5,950 bases of DNA from Comamonadaceae bacterium (GTDB taxonomy: Bacteria > Pseudomonadota > Gammaproteobacteria > Burkholderiales > Burkholderiaceae): NCBI GenBank assembly GCA_947377705.1, contig CANCGU010000170.1:1-5950 (forward strand), read 5' to 3'. The translations under genes and the position numbers were made by a program. Each line of letters starts with the position of its first letter. The stretch's first letter is position 1. Positions 1 through 5,950 of this stretch are shown here, in pieces. The notes under the pieces were generated by a model. That model saw nothing but the letters and a program-made list of their open reading frames with translations, was not told where the DNA came from and searched no databases.

Positions 1-1572
1 ATTGAGATTGAAGAGTTCCCCGCGCAAATTGCTCAAGTGGCCCTGTGGCTGGTGGACCACCAAATGAACCTGCGCGTGAGCGTGGAGTTTGGTTTGTACT
101 TTGCACGCATCCCACTCAAAAGCACGCCGCACATTCAACACGGCAACGCGCTGCGCGTGGACTGGAACGACGTGCTGCCTGCGCAGCGATGCAGCTATGT
201 ATTGGGTAATCCGCCGTTCATCGGAAAGAAAGAACAAACGCCACAACAAAAAGCCGACTTTGAACCCGTGATGAATTGCATCAAAGGCTCTGGCGTTTTA
301 GATTTCGTGGCCGCTTGGTATGTCAAAGCTGCCAGCTACATGCGCAGCGTCGAAAACGAAGCAGCGCCACGCGTGGCCTTTGTGTCTACCAACAGCATCA
401 CCCAAGGCGAACAGGTGGGTGTACTGTGGGCGTGGATATTGGCACAAGGCGTGCACATTCAGTTTGCACACCGCACGTTCTCGTGGTCAAACGAAGCCAA
501 AGGCAATGCAGCTGTGCATTGTGTGATCGTGGGCTTTGGCCTAGAAGATCGCAAAGATAAAACCATATTTGAATACGCGGACATCAAAGGCGAGCCGTTG
601 GCTGTACCTGCTAAAAACATCAATCCGTATTTGGTGGATGCAACTAACGTTGCACTAACCAAAAGAAGCACGCCAATTTGCAATGTGCCAGAAATGCAAT
701 ATGGGAGCATGGCGAATGACGATGGTCACTTGTTACTCGATAGCAAGGAAAAAGACGAACTAGCGGGCACGCACCCTGAAGTCCTTAAACTCATCCGACC
801 ATGCATGGGCGGCCAAGAGTTTCTAAACGCTGAGCTACGTTGGTGTTTGTGGCTTAAAGATGCAAACCCAAGCCTCATTAAATCGACACCACCGATTCTT
901 GAACGAATTAACTCTGTTAAAAAATTTAGAACTCAAAGCAATCGCGTAGCAACAAAGAAACTAGCTGGAACACCATCACTGTTTGGAGAGATCCGACAGC
1001 CTAATTCAAGCTACTTATTTCTGCCGAAAGTTTCGTCTGAGAATCGCAAATACTTACCAATAGGGTTCATGTCACCCGATGTAATTGCCAACGGTAGTTC
1101 GCTCATAGTCCCTAGCGCCGGACTTTTAGAAATGGGTGTTCTTCAGTCTGCAATGCATATGAGTTGGCTTCGTTCGGTTTGCGGTCGAATGAAGAGTGAC
1201 TATCAATACTCAGCTAGCAACGTTTACAACAACTACCCCTGGCCCGGCTTCGCTGGCGAAGCACTCAGCGACAAACACCGCAATGCTATCGAGCAAGCCG
1301 CGCAGTGCGTGCTCGACGCCCGCACTCAATTTGCAGACGCATCACTGGCCGACCTGTACGACCCGCTGACCATGCCCACGGCCCTGCTCAAGGCCCACCA
1401 AAAACTAGACGCCGCTGTAGACGCGGCCTACCAACCCAGCGGCGGCAAAAAGTCCTACGCCTCCGACGCCGAACGCGTGGCCTTCCTGTTCGATCTTTAC
1501 CAACGCATCACCAGCTTGCTGCCTGAGTCTGCCGCCAAGAAAACACGAAAAACAAAATCTTCAGAAAGTTGA
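1..1572 (+). CDS. MmeI-like (type IIG family) adenine-specific DNA methyltransferase, 3' part (5' end outside window)
   Basis: The reading frame is open from base 1, so these are the last 523 codons of a larger gene; the GTG at 37 is internal and not a start. The family transfers a methyl group from S-adenosylmethionine to adenine in a specific DNA site, and many members also carry an N-terminal nuclease domain, which would lie outside this window. Visible in order (numbering from base 1): the IEIEEFPAQIA...LVDHQMN block (residues 1-23) typical of the MmeI methylase domain; catalytic motif IV NPPF (70-73, bases 208-219); the FVSTNSI and HCVIVGF strands of the methylase fold (about 127-178); a target-recognition domain (about 226-415) with RWCLWL (280-285), KVSSENRKYLPIGF and the closing YSASNVYNNYPWP (403-415); and a C-terminal domain with LYDPLTMPTALLKAHQKLD. 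SAM-binding motif I must lie upstream. Residues in all visible motifs are intact. The recognition domain is markedly richer in A+T than the two ends. The stop is followed within 5 nt by the next gene, suggesting an operon. Confidence 0.93.
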   Translation: MEIEEFPAQIAQVALWLVDHQMNLRVSVEFGLYFARIPLKSTPHIQHGNALRVDWNDVLPAQRCSYVLGNPPFIGKKEQTPQQKADFEPVMNCIKGSGVLDFVAAWYVKAASYMRSVENEAAPRVAFVSTNSITQGEQVGVLWAWILAQGVHIQFAHRTFSWSNEAKGNAAVHCVIVGFGLEDRKDKTIFEYADIKGEPLAVPAKNINPYLVDATNVALTKRSTPICNVPEMQYGSMANDDGHLLLDSKEKDELAGTHPEVLKLIRPCMGGQEFLNAELRWCLWLKDANPSLIKSTPPILERINSVKKFRTQSNRVATKKLAGTPSLFGEIRQPNSSYLFLPKVSSENRKYLPIGFMSPDVIANGSSLIVPSAGLLEMGVLQSAMHMSWLRSVCGRMKSDYQYSASNVYNNYPWPGFAGEALSDKHRNAIEQAAQCVLDARTQFADASLADLYDPLTMPTALLKAHQKLDAAVDAAYQPSGGKKSYASDAERVAFLFDLYQRITSLLPESAAKKTRKTKSSES

Positions 1573-1577
1573 CCGCG

Positions 1578-1817
1578 ATGACCAGCAAATTAATTCCGTA
1601 TCGTCACCAATACGTCCTGTCCCCGGATGTTCCCCCCTCGCTAAAAATTAGGGAATGTCAACGAATGGCGTTATTCCAAAATTTTCTGCAGTTCGGCAAA
1701 TATCGAGTCGGCGTCTACTCCCGTCCGAAGAAGCCCCAATTACGACTGGTCCACGTTAAAGCCCAAACAGCGCACGCATTAGTTAGTACGAAGTCAAAAC
1801 AATACGTAGACCTATGA
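1578..1817 (+). CDS. Small highly basic hypothetical protein (79 aa) between methyltransferase and SIR2-PIN gene
   Basis: I do not recognise this protein. It fits exactly between its neighbours: ATG 1578 lies 5 nt after the methyltransferase stop, and its TGA overlaps the ATG of the SIR2-PIN gene (ATGA, 1814-1817). This spacing suggests translational coupling and argues that it is a real gene. A TTG at 1569 in the same frame, overlapping the upstream stop, is an alternative start. I prefer ATG 1578 because a weak Shine-Dalgarno-like AGAAAG (1563-1568) is 9 nt upstream of it. The product has 14 Lys/Arg against 3 Asp/Glu, plus three His, so it is strongly cationic and could bind nucleic acid. 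It has no signal peptide or membrane segment. The middle (about residues 28-48, ALFQNFLQFGKYRVGVY) is aromatic and hydrophobic and could form a helix followed by a strand. A role as partner, sensor or inhibitor of the following effector is only a guess from position. A non-functional remnant is possible. Confidence 0.6.
   Translation: MTSKLIPYRHQYVLSPDVPPSLKIRECQRMALFQNFLQFGKYRVGVYSRPKKPQLRLVHVKAQTAHALVSTKSKQYVDL
1814..1817 (+). promoter_or_regulatory. ATGA stop-start overlap (translational coupling)
   Basis: The start codon ATG (1814-1816) of the SIR2-PIN gene and the stop TGA (1815-1817) of the small upstream gene share bases. No Shine-Dalgarno-like purine run precedes 1814 (the upstream bases are acgtagacct), so the large protein is probably translated mainly by ribosomes that have finished the small gene. 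This would tie the amount of the potentially toxic effector to that of the small protein. The overlap is seen directly; coupling is inferred. Confidence 0.6.
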
Positions 1818-4378
1818 CTAAACCATTAGAACCTGTAGCGAATGCACTAGAGGCATTTTTCGAAGCGTCGAGTGAGCCAGTACTTTTTACTGGCGCTGGG
1901 GTTTCGATGTTGGCGGGACTGCCAGATTGGAAAGGGCTCCTAAAGCAGATGGCTGAGTCGATCCGAGCAACTGACGCACTAACAGCAAATCAGATGCTGC
2001 AATACGTCGCCAAAGGCGACCTAACCAAAGCCGCAGACTATTTTTGGATTACAGGAGAAGTGCTCGACGGGGAAAAGAACGCAACTCTCAAAAAGTTGCT
2101 AAGCACCTACGACAGCAAGCCGCTCGTGCCGCTCGCTTCGTTACCGTTCAAGGGCGCTCTCACGACCAACTTTGACCGCTCCATACTCGAGGCCATCGTG
2201 GACGCCAAGAAGCAGCCACCGAGAGACTACAAGCTTGGTGACGCAACCTTTTCGGCTGCGATCTGGGAAACTGAGTTGTACGTTGCGAGAATTCACGGCT
2301 GCATTGAGGCCCCGAAGTCGATGGTGCTCTCAGAACGCCAGTTCAACCAATTGCTAGAGAGCACGCCATATATTGAACTGTTAACCCAAATCTTCCTTCA
2401 CAAGCAAGTTCTTTTTCTTGGTTTTTCCTTCTACGACCCTGCGATTAAGTACGTACTTGAACAAATTGAGAGGCGATTCGGCCCAGGTGCGCCCGGGCGA
2501 CATTTAGCCATCCTTCCCGAGACAAACGCATCCGAGCTAATCCAAAAAGCAAATCGCCTCAACATCACGGTCGTGAAATACGACACTGCTGATAACCATC
2601 GTGCACTCTGGGATGGAATTTCGACCTACGCGAAATCCCTAAGCAAGACACCTGCCAGAACCGTAGTTGCGGCAGCTCATCCATACTCTGCAACGAAACA
2701 ATATCTGGCCGCCTGCTATGCGCGAGTGAGCGTAGCGTCGGAGCAGACGCCGCTTCGAGAGATTGTCATAGAGGGGGTGCTATCCGCCTCCTTGCAAGAG
2801 AGCCATCCGAAGTCACTTGGACTAGCTGACCTCCACGAGCAGGTCAGGAAAGCGCTCGGTGTTAGGGGAAAGGAAGTCAACCAGCTTGTAGATAGAGCGC
2901 TGAAGGCGCTTATCAGCGCCGAACTGGTCAGGAAGCACAAGAACCCAGAAGTCACGGGTGCTCGCTTCGCTTGGAGTGGGGAGCCGGAGATAGCCTCGAC
3001 GCTGAACGATGCAATAGAGACGCTAAAGACAAGTGTCTGTAATCGCGCACACGTGCAAGAGGGCTGGAAACCACCCGCTCACGTGGCCGATGTCATCGGG
3101 ATGTTTCTTCGCGAGGTCATTCACCGACGCGGTTGGGACCTAGGTGCCGCCTTCGCAGCTGGTAAGGCGCCTGATAACTTAGCCTTTCGTCCCGTGCTTC
3201 TGGAGGTCGGCGGTAATCTTTCGGCGTTTGACAGAGAACGAGTTGAACGTACCCTCGAAAGCATGTTTCAACGGCCCACGGTGCAAGAAACTGCTTTGCT
3301 TGGCGAGTTGGGGCGAATTAGCTTCGCGGTTGAACTAGCGTTTCAAGCCCCGCGTACGACCTTGCTACACAAAGCAACATTGCCCCAAAAGCTGTACTTC
3401 GACGCAAACCTCTTAATGCCAGCGTTTGTAGAAGGACACCCTCACTATCACACCTACGGAACCACACTCATAAAACTGCAAAATGCGGCCTCTGACGCTG
3501 GCAGTAAAGTCAAGCTGCTTGCCTACAGCGGTTATCTAAACGAGATGATGAGCCACCGAAACAGCGCTGTGGCATTTGCCAAAGAGGCTGGCGAGGACTT
3601 CGAAATGCTGGTTCGAAGCGATGCGCTATATAACGGTCCATCAAATATCAACGTGTATTTATGCGCCTACGTCAACTCAATTGAAAATGGCCAATCCAAA
3701 GGGTTTGAAGGCTTTCTTAAGCGCGTTGCACCGTACACGACTGAAACTGAACTGCGGCGCTGGATTGAAAAGAGAGGGTTTTGTATAGCTGAGTCAGCGA
3801 AGAATTCGACGTTTCTTAAGCTATACGAAATCCTCGAGCGAAGCAACGCTGCAAAGTTGTCCAATGGAAAAGCGCCAATCCTGATCGAACATGATGCGCT
3901 TCAGCTGTCCCTTCTTGAGGGCGACAATCAAAAAGGGGAACGAGGGCTCTTTGTGACGGCCGACCGCCAACTCTACGAGTACGTTGCATCGTCTGCGTTC
4001 TCCCATCTTGCAGAGTTTATGGTTAGCCATGTCGGAATCGTCCAGCTAGTTGACCTGCTCGTTGGCCTGAAAACCGAAGACAGAGCAATGGGAGATTTGT
4101 TGTGGAGCAACAAGGTCTCGGATCGTGCTCAACGTGTTCGGTCGTACCTCACCATCGAAGGACTCGGGCGATATGACGCTGCGCTGGCAATGGATATGCA
4201 TGCCATCGTCGAGGCTCAGTCGGAGACGATTGCCAGGGAATTAGAGCGCGAAGGTGCCGATCTAGATTCGCATGACCAGAAATCTAGAGTCAGGGCGCTC
4301 AAGTCTCTTGGTTCACTTGAAGCAAACTTCTTCGCAGGCATGAGCGAGGCAATCGAAAAATTACAGAAGACGAAATAG
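1814..4378 (+). CDS. SIR2-like NADase fused to a C-terminal PIN-like nuclease domain (854 aa), candidate anti-phage effector
   Basis: Residues about 20-270 form a SIR2-like domain of the bacterial defence type (SIR2_2-like). It shows the NAD-binding LFTGAGVS (24-31), LPDW (36-39), TTNFD (117-121), RIHG (159-162), SERQF (173-177) and LFLGFSFYDP (200-209). N119 and H161 match the Asn/His pair needed for NAD hydrolysis in ThsA and DSR2, so the domain looks catalytically intact. Residues about 310-390 are helical and may form a winged helix (LADLHEQVRKAL...VNQLVDRALKALISAELVRK...FAW). Residues about 395-520 are predicted helical linker. From about 525 a PIN-like domain follows: YFDANLLMP (D530), YLNEM (E577), IEHDALQLSL (D694) and LFVTADRQL (D717), the usual four acidic metal-binding positions, with a long insert between the second and third. 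A charged helical tail ends the protein. There is no signal peptide or membrane segment, so it is cytoplasmic. It is likely co-expressed with the two genes upstream. Base composition is lower in GC than the flanking helicase, consistent with transfer. The SIR2 call is strong; the PIN call is from motif pattern only. Confidence 0.92.
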   Translation: MTKPLEPVANALEAFFEASSEPVLFTGAGVSMLAGLPDWKGLLKQMAESIRATDALTANQMLQYVAKGDLTKAADYFWITGEVLDGEKNATLKKLLSTYDSKPLVPLASLPFKGALTTNFDRSILEAIVDAKKQPPRDYKLGDATFSAAIWETELYVARIHGCIEAPKSMVLSERQFNQLLESTPYIELLTQIFLHKQVLFLGFSFYDPAIKYVLEQIERRFGPGAPGRHLAILPETNASELIQKANRLNITVVKYDTADNHRALWDGISTYAKSLSKTPARTVVAAAHPYSATKQYLAACYARVSVASEQTPLREIVIEGVLSASLQESHPKSLGLADLHEQVRKALGVRGKEVNQLVDRALKALISAELVRKHKNPEVTGARFAWSGEPEIASTLNDAIETLKTSVCNRAHVQEGWKPPAHVADVIGMFLREVIHRRGWDLGAAFAAGKAPDNLAFRPVLLEVGGNLSAFDRERVERTLESMFQRPTVQETALLGELGRISFAVELAFQAPRTTLLHKATLPQKLYFDANLLMPAFVEGHPHYHTYGTTLIKLQNAASDAGSKVKLLAYSGYLNEMMSHRNSAVAFAKEAGEDFEMLVRSDALYNGPSNINVYLCAYVNSIENGQSKGFEGFLKRVAPYTTETELRRWIEKRGFCIAESAKNSTFLKLYEILERSNAAKLSNGKAPILIEHDALQLSLLEGDNQKGERGLFVTADRQLYEYVASSAFSHLAEFMVSHVGIVQLVDLLVGLKTEDRAMGDLLWSNKVSDRAQRVRSYLTIEGLGRYDAALAMDMHAIVEAQSETIARELEREGADLDSHDQKSRVRALKSLGSLEANFFAGMSEAIEKLQKTK

Positions 4379-4390
4379 CCGTAAAAGCCA
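4379..4390. other. Probable recombination junction between the defence module and the older helicase/XRE locus
   Basis: The SIR2-PIN stop codon ends at 4378. On the opposite strand, recognisable XRE-regulator coding sequence (…RIESG) begins at 4387. Between them are only a few bases. Reading the XRE frame across this point gives the antisense of the SIR2-PIN tail instead of the remaining helices of the HTH domain. The change from module to foreign gene therefore happens within about 12 nt. I see no target-site duplication, inverted repeat or integrase-type core at this side. The abrupt loss of homology is seen in the sequence; the recombination event is inferred. Confidence 0.6.
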
Positions 4391-4578
4391 CTTTCGATGC
4401 GTGCCACCACGCTTTGGGTCGTGCCCATGCGTGCGGCCACATCGCCTTGCGTCAGGCCCGCTTTCGTGCGTGCTGCAATCAGTTCACGGGCCAGCTCAAG
4501 CTCGGGCGCTTGAGCGTCATAGGCTTGGCGAACGGCGGGGTTGGCCAGCAGTGCGGTAGCCCCCCACGCCCTTGACAT
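4387..4578 (-). pseudogene. Truncated XRE/HigA-like helix-turn-helix regulator (antitoxin-type) remnant
   Basis: On the minus strand, ATG 4578 opens 64 codons. They match the start of HigA-type XRE proteins: an N-terminal LLANPAVRQAYDAQAPELELA segment (about 10-30), then the helix-turn-helix LIAARTKAGLTQGDVAARMG and TTQSVVARIESG (33-64). Family members normally continue with a further helix or two (about 30 or more residues). Here homology stops at the IESG and the frame runs on as antisense of the SIR2-PIN gene to a stop at 4216. The ORF as it stands would encode a 120-residue chimera lacking the end of the HTH fold, so I call it broken. Its 5' end overlaps the helicase 3' end by 62 nt, so the N-terminus may also have been altered; there is no room for a separate promoter. 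In HigBA pairs the toxin gene often precedes the antitoxin gene, but here the helicase does, and no toxin gene is visible. A short but still functional DNA-binding peptide cannot be excluded. Confidence 0.72.
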
Positions 4579-5950
4579 AAGCCAACAACTCCACAAAAAA
4601 CGGATGCCTGCAAAGCGTGGACGAATCGCCCACCAGCAACAGCTTGCGCCTTGCGCGGGTCATGCCCACGTTCATGCGGCGGATGTCAGACAGGAAGCCG
4701 ATCTCGCCTTGGGGGTTGCTGCGCGTCAATGTGATGGCAATGATGTCGCGCTCTTGGCCCTGAAACGAATCGACGGTGCCCACGCTAAGCCTGCGTTGCA
4801 GTAGCAAGTCGTTCAGCACGGCGCTGTCTTCGATGGCGTCTTTTAAATAGTTGATTTGGGCGCGGTACGGTGCAATGACGCCGATGCTCAGCGGGGTGTG
4901 TTGGTGTTCGTCGTGTTCGGCTGCGTCGTAGGGCTCCAGCAGTTGCGCCAGCCGCTCCAGCAGCAAGTGGGCTTCTTCGGGGTTGGCCGTTGAACGGCTT
5001 TCGGGAATGGCAACTTCTTGATAACCACAGCCAGCCGTGTCGATGAATTCCACTGGCAGGTCGGGTGAAAAACGTGGGTCATTAAAGCGCAGGTCGTAAT
5101 CCTCTAGGCCCGCATGGCGCACGCTGGCGTGCGGCACCAGTTGGCCGCCATAAAACTTCTCAGAGCTGAAGCCCATGATGTGCTCGTGCATACGGTATTG
5201 CGTGGTGAGCATGCGGGCCGTGTTGGGTTGGCGCTGGATGCACTTTTCAAACAGGGTTTCGCGCAGGCCTTCACGGGCGGCTTGTTCGCTTTTGACCGTG
5301 GGCGGCAGTTGGTGGTGGTCGCCCGCCAACACAATGCGCTGGCCCTTGGCAATGGGAATCCAGCAACCCGGCTGCAAGGCCTGAGCGGCTTCGTCAATGA
5401 AGACGGTCTCAAAGCTCAGGTGTCGCATGTGGCGGTGGCTGGCACCCACCAGCGTGCAGGTGATGACTTGCACCGATTCGAGCACGTCCTCGGTCATAAA
5501 GCGCTCTAAGTCGTCGGCGGCTTGGCGCAGCGTGCGCGCTTCTTCACGCAGCCATTGGCGGTGCTGTCGCTCTTCAAAACCAAAGTGGCGCACATGCTCG
5601 GTTGCCGTGTCTCGGTGTTGCTCAGCAGTTTGGCGCATCGCGTGCATCTTGGCGTAGCTGGGGTGGGCCATCACCCCGGCGTCGAGGGTGTGCTTGAGCA
5701 GCAGGTCCGAGACGCGGCTGGGGTTGCCCATGCGGATCACATTCACACCGCGCTCGGCCAACTTTTCAGTCAGCAGGTCCACAGCGGTGTTGGAGGGGGC
5801 ACACACCAGCACGCGCCGCTCACGCCGGATGGTTTCCAAAATGGCTTGCACCAGCGTGGTGGTTTTGCCCGTGCCGGGCGGGCCGTGGATGATGGCCACG
5901 TCTTGCGCCGAGATCACGTGGCGCACAGCTACCAATTGCGAGTCGTTGAG
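4517..5950 (-). CDS. SF1B helicase of the IGHMBP2/SMUBP2 type (AAA_11/AAA_12), 3' part (5' end outside window)
   Basis: The frame is open to the window edge (LNDSQLVAVRHV...), so 477 C-terminal codons are seen and the start lies beyond 5950. The family uses ATP to unwind or translocate along DNA or RNA. Motifs, counted from the first visible codon: the Q-motif-like LNDSQ (1-5), Walker A GPPGTGKT (23-30), motif Ia CAPSNTAVD (50-58), a helical stalk insertion rich in Arg/Glu/His (about 95-150), Walker B DEAAQ (186-190), motif III GDHHQLPPT (210-218), motif IV QYRMH (251-255), motif V VGTVDSFQGQERD (390-402) and motif VI NVGMTRARR (427-435). All catalytic residues are present, so the visible core looks active. 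The end after GGYRTA (GQPRRSPSL) is out of keeping with the usual short tail and is read in a different frame from the XRE remnant it overlaps, so the native terminus may have been changed. The gene is convergent to the SIR2-PIN gene and GC-rich, and I take it as part of the recipient chromosome rather than of the defence operon. Confidence 0.94.
   Translation of the reverse strand, partial: LNDSQLVAVRHVISAQDVAIIHGPPGTGKTTTLVQAILETIRRERRVLVCAPSNTAVDLLTEKLAERGVNVIRMGNPSRVSDLLLKHTLDAGVMAHPSYAKMHAMRQTAEQHRDTATEHVRHFGFEERQHRQWLREEARTLRQAADDLERFMTEDVLESVQVITCTLVGASHRHMRHLSFETVFIDEAAQALQPGCWIPIAKGQRIVLAGDHHQLPPTVKSEQAAREGLRETLFEKCIQRQPNTARMLTTQYRMHEHIMGFSSEKFYGGQLVPHASVRHAGLEDYDLRFNDPRFSPDLPVEFIDTAGCGYQEVAIPESRSTANPEEAHLLLERLAQLLEPYDAAEHDEHQHTPLSIGVIAPYRAQINYLKDAIEDSAVLNDLLLQRRLSVGTVDSFQGQERDIIAITLTRSNPQGEIGFLSDIRRMNVGMTRARRKLLLVGDSSTLCRHPFFVELLAYVKGVGGYRTAGQPRRSPSL

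Noticed and set aside
37..39. GTG at 37 as the true start of the methyltransferase
   Set aside because: The frame is open to base 1 and the upstream residues (IEIEEFPAQIAQ) belong to the conserved MmeI-family block, so the protein clearly begins outside the window.
459..710. 83-codon minus-strand ORF within the methyltransferase
   Set aside because: It is antisense to the conserved methylase fold and start of the recognition domain. There is no ribosome-binding site or family resemblance.
1569..1597. Possible promoter: TTGACC (1569-1574) with a candidate -10 near 1591-1597
   Set aside because: The -10 (TAATTC/AATTCC) is a poor match to TATAAT and the tight gene spacing favours read-through from upstream. 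Not supportable by eye.
4379..4400. Terminator between the convergent SIR2-PIN and XRE/helicase genes
   Set aside because: No GC-rich inverted repeat followed by a T run is visible on either strand in the few bases available.
5114..5509. 131-codon plus-strand ORF opposite the helicase
   Set aside because: It lies wholly antisense to well-conserved helicase motifs (Walker B, motif III, QYRMH). GC-rich coding DNA commonly leaves such open frames, and the translation has no recognisable motif.
4517..5950. Helicase as a component of the SIR2-PIN defence system
   Set aside because: It is on the opposite strand, separated by a broken gene, GC-rich unlike the effector, and of a widespread housekeeping-type family. 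A role cannot be excluded, but nothing in the sequence supports it.

Overview
This 5.95-kb window is almost entirely coding. It looks like a defence-type module that abuts a chromosomal helicase gene. The organism is probably a GC-rich proteobacterium, perhaps Burkholderiales/Comamonadaceae. That guess rests only on GC-rich codon use in the helicase and in the ends of the methyltransferase gene, so it is low confidence.

Left part, plus strand (1-4378): three tightly packed genes that look like one operon. (1) The last 523 codons of an MmeI-like (type IIG style) adenine DNA methyltransferase are present, with the NPPF catalytic motif, a target-recognition domain and the conserved C-terminal domain. 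Its N-terminus, where a nuclease domain may or may not sit, lies before the window. (2) A 79-codon ORF encodes a very basic protein I do not recognise. It starts 5 nt after the methyltransferase stop and overlaps the next gene by 4 nt (ATGA). (3) An 854-residue protein carries an N-terminal SIR2-like NAD-binding domain with the motifs expected of an active NADase. Its C-terminal half looks like a PIN nuclease domain with all four acidic residues (D530, E577, D694, D717). I do not recall a named defence system with a SIR2-PIN effector downstream of an MmeI-like methyltransferase, so this is the most interesting content of the window.

Right part, minus strand (4387-5950): a 5'-incomplete SF1B helicase of the IGHMBP2/SMUBP2 type (AAA_11/AAA_12) points toward the module. 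Its 3' end overlaps a fragment of a HigA-like XRE antitoxin/regulator. That fragment loses recognisable homology just after its recognition helix, 9-12 nt beyond the SIR2-PIN stop codon. This position (about 4379-4390) looks like a recombination junction where the module joined, and cut, an older locus.

Proposed working model (inference): the methyltransferase supplies modification, and perhaps restriction. The SIR2-PIN protein is a candidate NAD-depleting and RNA- or DNA-cutting abortive-infection effector. The small basic protein is a candidate accessory, sensor or inhibitor. I see no RNA genes, CRISPR arrays, insertion sequences, convincing promoters or terminators, and no gene-free stretch longer than 300 bases.
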